64,000 nt of DNA from Pseudomonas pharyngis (GCF_021602345.1 NZ_BQID01000002.1:186001-250000); one strand, 5' to 3'; numbered from the stretch's first letter, positions 33,918 to 44,040 are shown. Numbers and translations are program-made. Notes: generated by a model not told the origin, from the sequence alone.

Positions 33918-36900
33918 TCAGTGAGGTTTGGTGAATCGTTGTACAAGCTTCATGACGACAACAAAGAACACCGGCACAAAAATCACCGCCAGCGTCGCCG
34001 TAATCATCCCGCCAATCACCCCGGTTCCAATCGCCTGCTGACTCGCCGAACTTGCGCCCGTGGCAATCGCCAGCGGCACCACGCCCAGAATGAACGCTAG
34101 CGAAGTCATGACAATCGGCCGCAACCGCAGACGCGCCGCTTGCAGCGTGGCATCAATCAGATCGTGATCTTCGTCATACAGGCTCTTGGCAAACTCGATG
34201 ATCAGGATCGCGTTCTTCGCCGACAGGCCGATGATGGTGATCAGGCCGACTTTGAAGAACACATCGTTGGGCATCCCGCGCAAAGTCACCGCCAGCACCG
34301 CACCGAGCACGCCGAGCGGTACAACGAGCAGCACGGAAGTCGGAATCGACCAGCTCTCGTACAACGCCGCCAGACACAGGAACACGATCAGCAGCGACAG
34401 CCCGAGCAGGATCGGCGCCTGGCTGCCGGACAAACGTTCCTGCAACGACAGACCAGTCCATTCCTGACCCAGACCTGTCGGCCCCTGGGCCACCAGCCGT
34501 TCGATTTCCGCCATGGCTTCGCCGGTGCTGTGGCCGGGTTTCGGCTCGCCGGAAATCGAGATCGCCGGGTAGCCGTTGTAACGGGTCAGCTGCGCCGGGC
34601 CTTGAGTCCATGTGGCTCGCACGAATGCCGACAGCGGCACCATTTTCCCGGCGTCGTTGCGCACGTGCATCTTCAGCAGGTCATCGACCTGACTACGACG
34701 GTCGCCTTCGGCCTGCACGACAACCCGTTGCATCCGCCCCTGATTGGGGAAGTCATTGACGTACGAGGAGCCGATGGCGGTGGACAGCACGTTGCCGACG
34801 TCGGCGAAGGAAATCCCAAGTGCATTGGCCTGCTTGCGATCCACTTCCAGCTGCACTTGCGGCGCTTCGGCCAGCGCACTTTCACGCACGTTCATCAGGA
34901 TCGGGCTTTTCTCGGCGGCCGCGAGCAACTGGGTGCGAGCCTCCATCAAGGTCGCATGACCGAGGCCGCCGCGATCCTGCAGGCGGAACTCGAAGCCGCT
35001 GGACGTACCCAAACCATCCACCGGCGGCGGCAGCACGGCGAACGCCACGGCATCCTTGATCTGGCTGAGGGCGATGTTGGCGCGGTCGGCAATCGAACTT
35101 GCCGAGTCGTCGCTGCCGCGCTGTGACCAGTCCTTGAGCGTGGTGAACGCCAGCGCGGCGTTCTGCCCGCTACCGGAAAAACTGAAACCGAGAATCACGG
35201 TGCTGTCGCCCACACCCGGTTCGCCGGCGTTGTGCGCTTCGATCTGCTCGACCACCTGCACCGTGCGGTTCTTGCTTGCACCGGGTGGCAGTTGAATGTC
35301 GGTGATGGTGTAACCCTGATCCTCGACCGGCAGGAACGAGGAGGGCAGGCGCGCGAAGCACAGGCCCAGGCCGACCAGCAACACAACGTAGATCAGCAGG
35401 TAACGACCGGTGCGTTTCAGCGCGTAACCGACCCAGGCCTGATAGCGATCGGTCAGTTGCTCGAAACGGCGGTTGAACCAGCCGAAGAACCCGGTTTTTT
35501 CGTGGTGTTCGCCCTTGGCAATCGGCTTGAGCAAGGTGGCGCACAGTGCCGGGGTCAAGGTCAGGGCGAGGAAGGCCGAAAACAGGATCGAGGTGGCCAT
35601 CGACAACGAGAACTGGCGATAGATGACGCCCACCGAGCCCTGCATGAACGCCATCGGAATGAACACCGCCACCAGCACCAGCGTAATGCCGATGATCGCC
35701 CCGGTGATCTGGCTCATCGCCTTGCGCGTTGCCTCTTTCGGTGACAGGCCTTCGGTGGCCATGATCCGTTCGACGTTCTCCACGACCACGATGGCGTCGT
35801 CCACCAGAATGCCGATGGCCAGCACCATGCCGAACATGGTCAGCACGTTGATCGAGAAGCCCAGCGCGAGCATGGTCGCGAAGGTGCCCATCAGCGCCAC
35901 CGGCACCACCAGCGTCGGGATCAGGGTGTAGCGGATGTTCTGCAGGAACAGGAACATCACCGCAAACACCAGCAGCATCGCTTCGCCGAGGGTGTAGACC
36001 ACTTTGGTGATCGAGACCTTCACGAATGGCGACGTGTCATAGGGAATCTTGTACTCCACGCCGGCAGGGAAATAGCGCGACAGCTCATCCATCTTCGCCC
36101 GGATCAGCGTTGCGGTGCTCAGAGCGTTGGCGCCCGGCGACAGTTGCACACCGACGGCGGTGGAAGGCTTGCCGTTCAGACGCGTGCCGAACTGGTATTC
36201 CTGGCTGCCGATCTCGACCCGCGCCACATCCTTGATGCGCACGGTGGAGCCGTCCGGATTGGCCTTGAGCACGATGTCGGCGAACTCTTCCGGCGTCGAA
36301 AGCTGACCCTTGACCAGAATCGTCGCGGTGATTTCCTGGGTGCTCGGGTTCGGCAGATCGCCGATGCTGCCGGCAGACACCTGGGCGTTCTGCGCGGCGA
36401 TGGCGGCGTTGACGTCAGCGGGTGTCAGGTTGAAACCGATCAGCTTCTGCGGATCGACCCAGATCCGCATCGCCCGCTCGGCACCGTACAACTGGGCCTT
36501 GCCGACGCCGTCGATGCGCTTGATCTCGTTCATCACGTTGCGCGCCAGGTAATCGCTGAGCGCCACGTCGTCGAGCTTGCCGTCGCTGGAGGTCAAAGTG
36601 ATCAGCAGCAGGAAGCCGGCGGAGACTTTCTCAACCTGCAAACCTTGCTGATTGACCGCTTGCGGCAGGCGTGACTCGACTACCTTCAGGCGATTCTGCA
36701 CATCAACCTGCGCCAGCTCCGGGTTGGTGCCCGGCTGGAACGTGGCCTTGATCGTGGCGCTGCCGAGGCTGCTTTGCGATTCGAAGTACAGCAGGTGATC
36801 GGCGCCGTTGAGCTCTTCCTCGATCAGGCTGACCACGCTTTCATCGACGGTCTGCGCCGAGGCGCCCGGGTACACGGCGTAGATTTCGATCTGCGGCGGC

Positions 36901-37016
36901 GCGACGTCGGGGTATTGCGCCACCGGCAATTGCGGGATGGCCAGCGCACCGGCCAACAGGATGAACAACGCGACGACCCAGGCGAACACCGGGCGGTCGA
37001 TAAAGAACTGCGGCAT
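33918..37016 (-). CDS. RND efflux pump inner-membrane transporter (AcrB/MexB type)
   Basis: The 1032-residue protein is a proton-driven drug exporter of the HAE-1 family. It begins [20 protein letters not shown], has twelve membrane helices and two large periplasmic loops, and carries the proton-relay Asp pair in [18 protein letters not shown] with Lys in [20 protein letters not shown]. It follows the membrane fusion protein gene by 15 bases and forms an operon with it. No outer-membrane channel gene is adjacent, so it likely uses an OprM-type channel encoded elsewhere. The substrates are unknown. A two-component system is transcribed divergently. Confidence 0.94.
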   Translation of the reverse strand: MPQFFIDRPVFAWVVALFILLAGALAIPQLPVAQYPDVAPPQIEIYAVYPGASAQTVDESVVSLIEEELNGADHLLYFESQSSLGSATIKATFQPGTNPELAQVDVQNRLKVVESRLPQAVNQQGLQVEKVSAGFLLLITLTSSDGKLDDVALSDYLARNVMNEIKRIDGVGKAQLYGAERAMRIWVDPQKLIGFNLTPADVNAAIAAQNAQVSAGSIGDLPNPSTQEITATILVKGQLSTPEEFADIVLKANPDGSTVRIKDVARVEIGSQEYQFGTRLNGKPSTAVGVQLSPGANALSTATLIRAKMDELSRYFPAGVEYKIPYDTSPFVKVSITKVVYTLGEAMLLVFAVMFLFLQNIRYTLIPTLVVPVALMGTFATMLALGFSINVLTMFGMVLAIGILVDDAIVVVENVERIMATEGLSPKEATRKAMSQITGAIIGITLVLVAVFIPMAFMQGSVGVIYRQFSLSMATSILFSAFLALTLTPALCATLLKPIAKGEHHEKTGFFGWFNRRFEQLTDRYQAWVGYALKRTGRYLLIYVVLLVGLGLCFARLPSSFLPVEDQGYTITDIQLPPGASKNRTVQVVEQIEAHNAGEPGVGDSTVILGFSFSGSGQNAALAFTTLKDWSQRGSDDSASSIADRANIALSQIKDAVAFAVLPPPVDGLGTSSGFEFRLQDRGGLGHATLMEARTQLLAAAEKSPILMNVRESALAEAPQVQLEVDRKQANALGISFADVGNVLSTAIGSSYVNDFPNQGRMQRVVVQAEGDRRSQVDDLLKMHVRNDAGKMVPLSAFVRATWTQGPAQLTRYNGYPAISISGEPKPGHSTGEAMAEIERLVAQGPTGLGQEWTGLSLQERLSGSQAPILLGLSLLIVFLCLAALYESWSIPTSVLLVVPLGVLGAVLAVTLRGMPNDVFFKVGLITIIGLSAKNAILIIEFAKSLYDEDHDLIDATLQAARLRLRPIVMTSLAFILGVVPLAIATGASSASQQAIGTGVIGGMITATLAVIFVPVFFVVVMKLVQRFTKPH

Positions 37017-37031
37017 AGAAGAGCGTCCTGC

Positions 37032-38189
37032 TTACTGACCAGAGGTCTGGGCAAGTGGAAGAGGGGTGTCGTCGATCTGCACCACTTCGCCCGGACGGGC
37101 ATGTTGCAGGCCTTCGATGACAATGCGGTCGCCGGCCTTCAGGCCACCGGTGACGATCCAGCGGTCGTTCTGCACAGCGCCAAGCTGCACCGGCTGCTGG
37201 GCAACACGCATCTGATCGTCGACAGTCAGGACTTGCGCCACACCGGCGCTGTCACGCTGTACCGCGCGTTGCGGCACGGTGAGACCGTGCTGGATCACGC
37301 CTTGTTCCAGGCGCACGCGAACGTAGCTGCCGGGCAACAGATCGAGATCCGGGTTGGGGAACTCGCTGCGCAGGATGATCTGCCCGGTGCCCGGATCGAC
37401 CGTGATGTCGCTGAACAGCAACTTGCCGGGTAACGGATAGAGGCTGCCGTCGTCCTGGATCAGCGTGGCCTTGACCTGATCCTGGCCGACCTGCTGCAAC
37501 TGGCCGGAACGAAATGCCCGGCGCAGTTCATTCAATTCGCGGGTCGACTGGGTGAGGTCGGCGTGGATCGGGTTCAGTTGCTGGATCAGCGCCATGGGCG
37601 TGGTTTCGTTCTGGCCGACCAGCGCGCCTTCGGTCACCAGAGCACGACCGACGCGGCCGGAAATCGGCGCGGTGACGGTGGCGTAGCCCAGATTCAGCTT
37701 CGCCCGCTCGACGGCAGCCTTGTTGGCGGCCACGTCGGCGGCGGTCTGCCGGGCGTTGGCGCGGGCGTTGTCATAGTCCTGAGCGCTGATGGCCTTGTCT
37801 TCGATCAACTGGGCGTAGCGCTGCTCCTGCAGTTTTGCCTGGAACGCGTTGGCCTCGGCCTTGCGCAGCGCGGCTTCGGCGCTATCGAGGTCGGCCTTGA
37901 ACGGGGCCGGATCAATGCGGAACAGTACGTCGCCCTTTTTCACGTCGCTGCCTTCGCGGTAGGTACGTTGCAGTACCACGCCGGCGACCCGGGCGCGGAC
38001 TTCGGCAATGCGCGGCGCGGCAATCCGCCCGCTCAGTTCGCTGCTGATCGACAGGGGGCGCGCCTCAAGGGTTTCGATCCGCACGGTGGCCGGCGGCGCC
38101 TGTTCCTCGGCGTTCGAGGATTTATCACAGGCGCTCAGCGTCAGCGCCAATGCGATCAGGCCGAGCCCGGCCAGCAGATTCTTCGACAT
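37032..38189 (-). CDS. RND pump periplasmic membrane fusion lipoprotein
   Basis: The 385-residue adaptor has a lipoprotein signal (LGLIALALTLSACDKSS, lipidated Cys near residue 21), a biotinyl-lipoyl-like domain, a coiled-coil hairpin (FQAKLQEQRYAQLIEDKAIS) and the closing beta domains (LNLGYATVTAPISGRVGRAL). It links the AcrB-type pump to an outer-membrane channel. The ATG at 38187-38189 has GGGGG upstream; a TTG two codons earlier is possible. It is the first gene of the pump operon. Confidence 0.93.
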   Translation of the reverse strand: MSKNLLAGLGLIALALTLSACDKSSNAEEQAPPATVRIETLEARPLSISSELSGRIAAPRIAEVRARVAGVVLQRTYREGSDVKKGDVLFRIDPAPFKADLDSAEAALRKAEANAFQAKLQEQRYAQLIEDKAISAQDYDNARANARQTAADVAANKAAVERAKLNLGYATVTAPISGRVGRALVTEGALVGQNETTPMALIQQLNPIHADLTQSTRELNELRRAFRSGQLQQVGQDQVKATLIQDDGSLYPLPGKLLFSDITVDPGTGQIILRSEFPNPDLDLLPGSYVRVRLEQGVIQHGLTVPQRAVQRDSAGVAQVLTVDDQMRVAQQPVQLGAVQNDRWIVTGGLKAGDRIVIEGLQHARPGEVVQIDDTPLPLAQTSGQ

Positions 38190-38347
38190 GTACAACCCCC
38201 AATATTGAACTGCGCATCCTACGGACAGTCAGCGAGGGTAGCGGTGAAGCTTTGTAGGTGCTGTGTGAAATTGTGTAAGGGTTTTGCTCAGGGACGGGTG
38301 AGGGCGTATATCCTTTACGCCTTGATATTTATTGCGACAGATAAAGC

Positions 38348-38413
38348 ATCGCGAGCAGGCTCGCTCCCACAAGGGATTGCATTCCAAATGTGGGAGCGAG
38401 CCTGCTCGCGATA
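38348..38413. repeat. REPIN in the divergent promoter region of pump and two-component genes
   Basis: ATCGCGAGCAGGCTCGCTCC (38348-38367) pairs with the inverted TGTGGGAGCGAGCCTGCTCG (38390-38409), with a short spacer. It ends 40 bases before the response-regulator ATG, so it is part of that 5' region. Confidence 0.88.
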
Positions 38414-38452
38414 GCGGACGATGGGTCGCCACTGTATTTCTGGATCACCTCA

Positions 38453-39154
38453 ATGCCCAACATCCTCCTGGTCGAAGACGACACCGCCCTCGCCGAACTG
38501 ATTTCCAGCTATCTGGAACGCAACGGTTACTCCGTCAGCGTGATCGGTCGTGGCGACCATGTGCGCGAGCGGGCACGGCTCAATCCTCCGGACCTGGTGA
38601 TTCTCGACCTGATGCTGCCGGGGCTCGACGGTTTGCAGGTCTGTCGCCTGTTGCGCGCCGACTCGGCAACGCTGCCGATCCTGATGCTCACCGCCCGTGA
38701 CGACAGCCACGATCAGGTGCTGGGCCTGGAAATGGGCGCCGACGATTACGTCACCAAACCCTGCGAGCCGCGCGTCCTGCTGGCTCGGGTGCGCACATTG
38801 CTGCGGCGCAGCAGCCTCGGCGAGCCGATGACCGCCAACGACCGGATCCTGATGGGCAATCTGTGCATCGATCTGTCGGAGCGCACGGTGACCTGGCGCG
38901 AACAACCGGTCGAGCTGTCCAGCGGCGAATACAACCTGCTGGTGGTGCTGGCCCGCCACGCCGGTGAAGTGCTGAGCCGCGACCAGATCCTGCAGCGCCT
39001 GCGCGGTATCGAATTCAACGGCACCGACCGTTCGGTGGACGTGGCGATCTCCAAGCTGCGACGCAAGTTCGACGACCACGCCGGCGAGGCGCGCAAGATC
39101 AAGACTGTGTGGGGCAAGGGTTACCTGTTCAGCCGTTCCGAGTGGGAATGCTGA
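38453..39154 (+). CDS. OmpR-family response regulator
   Basis: The 233-residue regulator has a receiver domain (MPNILLVEDDTALAELISSY; the phosphorylation Asp in DLVILDLMLPGLDG; Lys in DDYVTKPCEP) and a winged-helix DNA-binding domain (SSGEYNLLVVLARHAGEVLS ... KIKTVWGKGYLFS). The overall form is RstA-like. The ATG at 38453 gives the conserved N-terminus; upstream codons would be read from the REPIN. It lies 4 bases before the sensor gene. Since it diverges from the RND operon it may control the pump, by analogy with other pump/TCS pairs. Confidence 0.94.
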   Translation: MPNILLVEDDTALAELISSYLERNGYSVSVIGRGDHVRERARLNPPDLVILDLMLPGLDGLQVCRLLRADSATLPILMLTARDDSHDQVLGLEMGADDYVTKPCEPRVLLARVRTLLRRSSLGEPMTANDRILMGNLCIDLSERTVTWREQPVELSSGEYNLLVVLARHAGEVLSRDQILQRLRGIEFNGTDRSVDVAISKLRRKFDDHAGEARKIKTVWGKGYLFSRSEWEC

Positions 39155-39158
39155 TTCG

Positions 39159-40460
39159 ATGTTCAGAATCCTGTTTCGCCTCTATCTGGTGACGATCGTT
39201 TCCTACAGTGCGGCGATCTATCTGGTGCCGGATCTGGTGGTGATGGCGTTCAAGCAGCGGTTCGTCACCTACAACCTCGACTATTCCCGTGGCCTGCAAT
39301 CGCTGATCACCAAGCAGTTTCGCGCGGTGCCGCAGGCTCAGTGGCCGGCGCTGGCAGCGTCGATGGACAAGGATTTCCAGCCGCTGCACATCGTGCTCGC
39401 CCGTATCGATGACCCCGGCTTCACCGCCATCGAGCAAGAACGCCTGCGGCGCGGCGAGAACATGGTGCGGGTGGGCGACTGGGGCTGGCGCACGCTGGCG
39501 GTCACGCCACTTAACGACGAAATGGCGGTGCAGATGGTGGTGCCGCCGGATCCGATGGACGTGAACCTGTTGTACTGGAGCATCAACGTGCTGATCGGCG
39601 CGAGTCTGCTGGCGTGCCTGTTGCTCTGGTTTCGTCCGCACTGGCGCGACCTGGAACGCCTCAAGGGCACCGCCGAACGTTTCGGCAAGGGCCACTTGAG
39701 CGAGCGCACGCAAATTGGCCCGAGCTCCAACATCGGCAGCCTGGCCAACGTGTTCGACACCATGGCCGGCGACATCGAAAACCTGCTCAACCAGCAGCGG
39801 GACCTGCTCAACGCCGTGTCCCACGAGCTGCGCACGCCGCTGACCCGTCTTGACTTCGGCCTGGCGCTGGCGCTGTCCGACGACTTGCCGCAAGCCAGCC
39901 GCGAACGCCTGCAAGGGCTGGTCGCGCACATCCGCGAACTGGATGAGCTGGTGTTGGAGTTGCTGTCTTACAGCCGTTTGCAGAATCCGGCGAAGTTGCC
40001 CGAGCAGGTCGAAGTGTCGCTGGACGAGTTCATCGACAGCATTCTGGGCAGCGTCGACGAAGAGCTGGAATCCCCGGAAATCGTCATCGATGTGCTGCTG
40101 CACAATCAGCTGGAGCGCTTCACCCTCGATCCACGCCTGACAGCCCGGGCGATTCAGAACCTGCTGCGCAACGCCATGCGCTATTGCGAAAAACGCATTC
40201 AGATTGGCGTGCAGGTCTGCCCGAAGGGCTGTGAGATCTGGGTGGATGATGACGGGATCGGCATTCCGGAAGACGAGCGGGAGCGGATTTTCGAGCCGTT
40301 TTATCGACTGGATCGCAGCCGGGATCGGGCCACTGGCGGGTTTGGACTGGGGTTGGCGATCAGCCGTCGGGCGCTGGAGGCCCAGGGCGGGACGTTGACG
40401 GTGGAAGGTTCGCCGTTGGGCGGGGCGCGGTTCAGGCTCTGGCTGCCAACCCCCGTTTAG
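39159..40460 (+). CDS. RstB-like sensor histidine kinase
   Basis: The 433-residue kinase has an N-terminal membrane helix (about 5-27), a periplasmic sensor of about 115 residues, a second helix (about 145-165), HAMP, and the H-box LLNAVSHELRTPLTRLDFGL with the phospho-accepting His. The catalytic domain carries the N box (ARAIQNLLRNAMRYCEK) and the G1 and G2 boxes (DDDGIGIPEDER, GGFGLGLAISRR). It pairs with the regulator 4 bases upstream. The stimulus is unknown. Confidence 0.94.
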   Translation: MFRILFRLYLVTIVSYSAAIYLVPDLVVMAFKQRFVTYNLDYSRGLQSLITKQFRAVPQAQWPALAASMDKDFQPLHIVLARIDDPGFTAIEQERLRRGENMVRVGDWGWRTLAVTPLNDEMAVQMVVPPDPMDVNLLYWSINVLIGASLLACLLLWFRPHWRDLERLKGTAERFGKGHLSERTQIGPSSNIGSLANVFDTMAGDIENLLNQQRDLLNAVSHELRTPLTRLDFGLALALSDDLPQASRERLQGLVAHIRELDELVLELLSYSRLQNPAKLPEQVEVSLDEFIDSILGSVDEELESPEIVIDVLLHNQLERFTLDPRLTARAIQNLLRNAMRYCEKRIQIGVQVCPKGCEIWVDDDGIGIPEDERERIFEPFYRLDRSRDRATGGFGLGLAISRRALEAQGGTLTVEGSPLGGARFRLWLPTPV

Positions 40461-40472
40461 CACTCGTGACGA

Positions 40473-40503
40473 TCGTTCCCACGCTCTGCGTGGGAATGAT
40501 CAG
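40473..40503. repeat. Short intergenic hairpin repeat
   Basis: GATCGTTCCCACGC (40473-40486) is followed by its near-complement GCGTGGGAATGATC (40490-40503). The CGTTCCCACGCTCTGCGTGG core is a common Pseudomonas intergenic repeat distinct from REPIN. It lies between the convergent sensor kinase and pncA genes and may also terminate transcription. Confidence 0.75.
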
Positions 40504-40512
40504 TGTTCTGGA

Positions 40513-41139
40513 TTAGAGGATCTCAGTCGACTGGATCAATCCAACCCCGGCCACTTGCATCCGTTCGATCGCCGCCGCCAGTGATCCATTCAAATCAATC
40601 GCCCGGCACGCATCCAGCACCACAAACGCATTGAACCCAGCCGCCCGCGCATCCAGCGCGGAGAACATCACACAGAAATCCAGCGCGAGACCGACCATAT
40701 ACACCGTGTCGATCCCGCGTTCCTTCAGATAACCGGCCAGACCCGTAGTCGTGACGCGGTCCGCTTCCAGAAACGCCGAATAGCTGTCGATGTCCGGGTT
40801 GCAGCCCTTGCGGATGATCAATTGCGCATGGGGCAGATCAAGTCCCGAATGAAACTCGGCACCGCGTGAGCCCTGAATGCAATGGTCCGGCCACAGAGTC
40901 TGCTCGCCATATGGCAGTTGAATCAAGTCATACGGCTGGCGGCCAGGATGGCTGGAAGCAAACGAAGCATGTCCGGCCGGGTGCCAGTCCTGGGCAATGA
41001 CCACTTGCGTGAACTGCCCGGCGAGCCGGTTGATCAGCGGAACAATCAAATCACCTTCCGGCACGGCCAGTTGGCCGCCGGGAATGAAGTCGTTCTGCAC
41101 GTCGATGACCAGCAGGGCTGTGCGTGGCGAAATCGGCAT
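40513..41139 (-). CDS. pncA: Nicotinamidase
   Basis: The 208-residue enzyme hydrolyses nicotinamide to nicotinate in NAD salvage. It has the isochorismatase-like fold with the catalytic Asp in LLVIDVQNDFIPGG, Lys in IIRKGCNPDIDSYSAF and the nucleophilic Cys in VGLALDFCVMFSAL. The metal ligands lie in AQDWHPAGHASFA. The length is as expected. It stands alone, convergent with the sensor kinase. Confidence 0.95.
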   Translation of the reverse strand: MPISPRTALLVIDVQNDFIPGGQLAVPEGDLIVPLINRLAGQFTQVVIAQDWHPAGHASFASSHPGRQPYDLIQLPYGEQTLWPDHCIQGSRGAEFHSGLDLPHAQLIIRKGCNPDIDSYSAFLEADRVTTTGLAGYLKERGIDTVYMVGLALDFCVMFSALDARAAGFNAFVVLDACRAIDLNGSLAAAIERMQVAGVGLIQSTEIL

Positions 41140-41189
41140 AAATCCATCCTTCTTGGAAAATCACCCGAGCAGCATAGTGACAAAATTCT

Positions 41190-41948
41190 TTAAACGTTCA
41201 GCCTGGTCTTAAACATTTTCGCCATGTCTTCCAGCTCGGAAGCCGGGTGATGGCCGATCAGCATCCAGGCGTGCTCGCGTTCGGTCCAGTACACCACGTT
41301 CATCCCGTGACGGCGCTCATGGGCCAGCGGCTGGCTGCCGCTGTTGGTGCGCGTGACGCACAGCGCCAGCGGGCCGTGGGTGGCGTCGAGCCAGGTCATC
41401 TGGGCGATGGGCACGCCGTCATACTCGAGCAATTGCGCGCGTTTGAACTGCGCGCCGGGCAGTTTGAGTTTCGCCGGCGACAGGCTTACACCCAGCCGCG
41501 CATCGACGGTTCGCAACTGCGCCAGTTGCGAGGCTTCATCGGTGGGCAGATGTTCGAGGGTCTGCGGCACATACAGCGCCATGTAATCGCCCACCAGTTC
41601 GCGCCAGTTGTGCGATTGCTGCGCTTGCCAGGCCAGAAACAAACGGTCCGCCGCAACAGCTGCGAGCGCCACGCCCGCTGCCGCCGCGCCGATGAACCAG
41701 CGCCGGCTGAAACCGGGTTTCTGCGGTGACGGCGCGGCATCGAGCCGGGCCTGCAAACGGTCGAGCGGCGCCTGTTGCGCCTGTTCGTCATAGGCGGCCT
41801 TGAACGGCAGGGTGCTGCGGCTCAGCCATTGCACCCGCAAACTCAGCAGCGGATCGTCGGCGATGAGGCTGTCGAGCTGGCTGCGCTGTTCGCGGTCCAG
41901 TTCATCGTCCAGATACGCCACCAGTTGCTCGTCGGAAGGCGTATTCAT
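41190..41948 (-). CDS. Anti-sigma factor for the adjacent ECF sigma factor
   Basis: The 252-residue protein has an N-terminal cytosolic anti-sigma segment (DEQLVAYLDDELDREQRSQL), one membrane helix (RRWFIGAAAAGVALAAVAAD, about residues 83-102) and a periplasmic part. There is no HxxxCxxC zinc motif. Its ATG overlaps the sigma stop (ATGA), so the two are translationally coupled. It should hold the sigma factor inactive at the membrane until an unknown signal arrives. Confidence 0.9.
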   Translation of the reverse strand: MNTPSDEQLVAYLDDELDREQRSQLDSLIADDPLLSLRVQWLSRSTLPFKAAYDEQAQQAPLDRLQARLDAAPSPQKPGFSRRWFIGAAAAGVALAAVAADRLFLAWQAQQSHNWRELVGDYMALYVPQTLEHLPTDEASQLAQLRTVDARLGVSLSPAKLKLPGAQFKRAQLLEYDGVPIAQMTWLDATHGPLALCVTRTNSGSQPLAHERRHGMNVVYWTEREHAWMLIGHHPASELEDMAKMFKTRLNV

Positions 41949-42472
41949 TGCCGGTCTCCTGCGGGGGTGTTCGGAACCGCTTGCAGCGGCGGGTATTCGG
42001 CCAGCTTCAGGCGCGCGGTGGCCAGGCGGCTCATGACTGTGCCGATCGGCACTTGCAGGATCTCGGCGACTTCGCGGTAGGACAGGCCTTCAACGTAGGC
42101 CAGATAAACCGTTTCACGTTGAGTTTCCGGCAGCGCATCGACCCGGCGGATCACCTGCGCGGCCATCACGTGGGTCTGCGCGGCGTATTCGCCATCGAAG
42201 GTCAGCTGCCTGTCGGCATCCGCCACACCCTGGCCCTGGCGCACCCGGCGGGCGCGCACTTCGTTGAGCCAGATCGAATGCAGGATGCTCAGCAGCCAGC
42301 GATCCATGCGCGTGCCGGCCACGTACTGGCCCGAACGCTCCAGCGCCCGCACGCAGGTGGCTTGCACCAGATCCTCTGCCACGTGCCGATTGCGCGACAG
42401 CAGCAAGCCGTAACGCCACAGGCGCGCCAAGTGTTGCCCGAGTTCGGCTCTGAAGGCCTGATCGCTGAAAAT
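41945..42472 (-). CDS. ECF RNA polymerase sigma factor, probable ATT start
   Basis: The protein has sigma region 2 (LWRYGLLLSRNRHVAEDLVQ, then ATCVRALERS) and region 4 (LPETQRETVYLAYVEGLSYR, then EVAEILQVPIGTVMSRL). The frame is open upstream but contains no ATG or GTG. A TTG at 42430 would remove part of region 2. An ATT at 42470-42472 lies 5 bases after GGAGG, just beyond the stop of the TPR gene, and gives a 175-residue protein starting FSDQAFRAELGQHLARLW, the usual N-terminal extent. ATT is a rare start known from infC. It is cotranscribed with the TPR gene and the anti-sigma gene. Confidence 0.85.
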   Translation of the reverse strand: MFSDQAFRAELGQHLARLWRYGLLLSRNRHVAEDLVQATCVRALERSGQYVAGTRMDRWLLSILHSIWLNEVRARRVRQGQGVADADRQLTFDGEYAAQTHVMAAQVIRRVDALPETQRETVYLAYVEGLSYREVAEILQVPIGTVMSRLATARLKLAEYPPLQAVPNTPAGDRQ

Positions 42473-42492
42473 GTTCGCCTCCGCGTGTCGTG

Positions 42493-43026
42493 TCAGGTTT
42501 TCGATGAATCGTTGATGGCTTCGGCCAGGTCCCGGTATTCCTCGCAGGTCGTGCCGCAGATCTTCTGGATGTGCTGCAACTGCTCCTGCGCCAGATCGAC
42601 GCGGCCCTTGATGACGTAAGCCTCGCCCAGGTATTCGCGGACCTGCGCGTACTGCGGATCAAGCTTCACCGATTGCAGGTAATAACCGATGCCTTCGTCG
42701 GTGCGCCCCAGTTTGCGCGTCGCGTAACCGCGATAGTTGAGAGCCTTGGCGGTGTTCGGTTGTTCCAGCGTATCGAGCAGGGCCAAGGCTTCTTCATAGC
42801 GGCCGGCCTTGGCCAGGCGGTAGGCGTAATCGGTCCGGTCGGCGTCGGGCACCAGATGGCTGGTCTGCATCACGCACTTCTGCGTTTTGGTGTCGAATAC
42901 CTGGCCTTTGGGGCAGTTGGGTTTCTGCACCGGTGCCTCTTCATCGCCATTGGCGAAGGCGAGGGGGCTCGCGAAAGCGGCGGCTACCAGCAACGGGGCG
43001 GCGAACATAACGGAACGGATAGTCAT
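42493..43026 (-). CDS. Exported TPR-repeat protein
   Basis: The 177-residue protein begins MTIRSVMFAAPLLVAAAFAS with a signal peptide cleaved after about residue 24 (LAFA-NGDEE). A Cys-containing linker (KPNCPKGQVFDTKTQKCVMQ) is followed by TPR helices (AYRLAKAGRYEEALALLDTL, AKALNYRGYATRKLGRTDEG, AQVREYLGEAYVIKGRVDLA). TPRs mediate protein contacts. It ends 20 bases before the sigma start, so it is the first gene of the TPR-sigma-anti-sigma operon and may belong to its sensing. Confidence 0.88.
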   Translation of the reverse strand: MTIRSVMFAAPLLVAAAFASPLAFANGDEEAPVQKPNCPKGQVFDTKTQKCVMQTSHLVPDADRTDYAYRLAKAGRYEEALALLDTLEQPNTAKALNYRGYATRKLGRTDEGIGYYLQSVKLDPQYAQVREYLGEAYVIKGRVDLAQEQLQHIQKICGTTCEEYRDLAEAINDSSKT

Positions 43027-43184
43027 GGGCAAGGCTCCACAAGGGGTCATGTTTCACTTTGAACACCGCAGGGTGAACATTTATTCATTGCTTTGTCAGG
43101 CTTTGTTAAAGGAAAGCCGTTTTTCCGGCGCTATGCTGGTCAGCGTTCGTCGTCGATCTGCAGTTCTACCATGGGAGTTTGGCC

Positions 43185-43958
43185 ATGAAAGATCAGGTTC
43201 ACCACTCGGCCGCCAGCGGCTACAAAACCGCCGCCGACACCTACGTCAAAGGCCGGCCCGACTACCCGCCGGCCGTCAGCGAATGGCTGACCGGCACACT
43301 GGGCCTCGATGCCCACAAGACTGTTATCGACCTTGGCGCCGGCACCGGCAAGTTCACCGGACGGCTGGTGGCGACCGGCGCCCAGGTGATTGCCGTAGAG
43401 CCGGTGGCGCAGATGCTGGAAAAACTGTCGCTGGCCTGGCCGCAGGTGTTGGCCGTCAGCGGCACAGCAACGGATTTGCCGCTGCCCGACGCCTCGGTGG
43501 ATGCCGTGGTGTGCGCGCAAGCCTTTCACTGGTTTGCCCGTACCGAAGCCCTGGATGAAATCGCCCGGGTCCTCAAGCCGGGTGGCAAGCTGGGCCTGAT
43601 TTGGAACCTGCGCGACACCCGGATCGACTGGGTGCCCAAGCTGGACGCCATCGTCAATGCGCTGGAAGGCGACACGCCACGCTTCTACACCGGCGAATGG
43701 CGCAAAGCCTTTCCCCATCCGGCGTTCGGGCCGTTGCAGGCGCAGCATTTCCAGCACGGGCATACCGGCGCGCCGGAAGATGTGATTTTCAACCGAGTGC
43801 GCTCCACCAGTTTCATTGCCGCGCTGAGCGATCAGCAGCGCGCGAAGATCGACGAGCAAATTGCTCAACTGATTGCCGGCGAGCCGCAGCTGTGGGGCAG
43901 GGAGATAGTGACGGTGCCTTACGAGACCGCCGCCTTCATCGCGGTGAAGAACGGCTAG
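43185..43958 (+). CDS. Class I SAM-dependent methyltransferase
   Basis: The 257-residue protein has motif I VIDLGAGTGKFTGRLVATGA, the acidic end VIAVEPVAQM, and LPLPDASVDAVVCAQAFHWF, typical of methyltransferase type 11 enzymes. The YKTAADTYVKGRPDYPPAV N-terminus is like plant/fungal and bacterial small-molecule methyltransferases. The acceptor is unknown. GGGAG precedes the ATG at 43185; a TTG two codons upstream is less likely. It is monocistronic. Confidence 0.92.
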   Translation: MKDQVHHSAASGYKTAADTYVKGRPDYPPAVSEWLTGTLGLDAHKTVIDLGAGTGKFTGRLVATGAQVIAVEPVAQMLEKLSLAWPQVLAVSGTATDLPLPDASVDAVVCAQAFHWFARTEALDEIARVLKPGGKLGLIWNLRDTRIDWVPKLDAIVNALEGDTPRFYTGEWRKAFPHPAFGPLQAQHFQHGHTGAPEDVIFNRVRSTSFIAALSDQQRAKIDEQIAQLIAGEPQLWGREIVTVPYETAAFIAVKNG

Positions 43959-44040
43959 AGTCCCGCATTTGGCCGAACCGCCGTGCTGATGCCTTGTTAT
44001 AGTTCGGACCTCATTTTCAGCCCGGTAAAGGATTTCTGCC

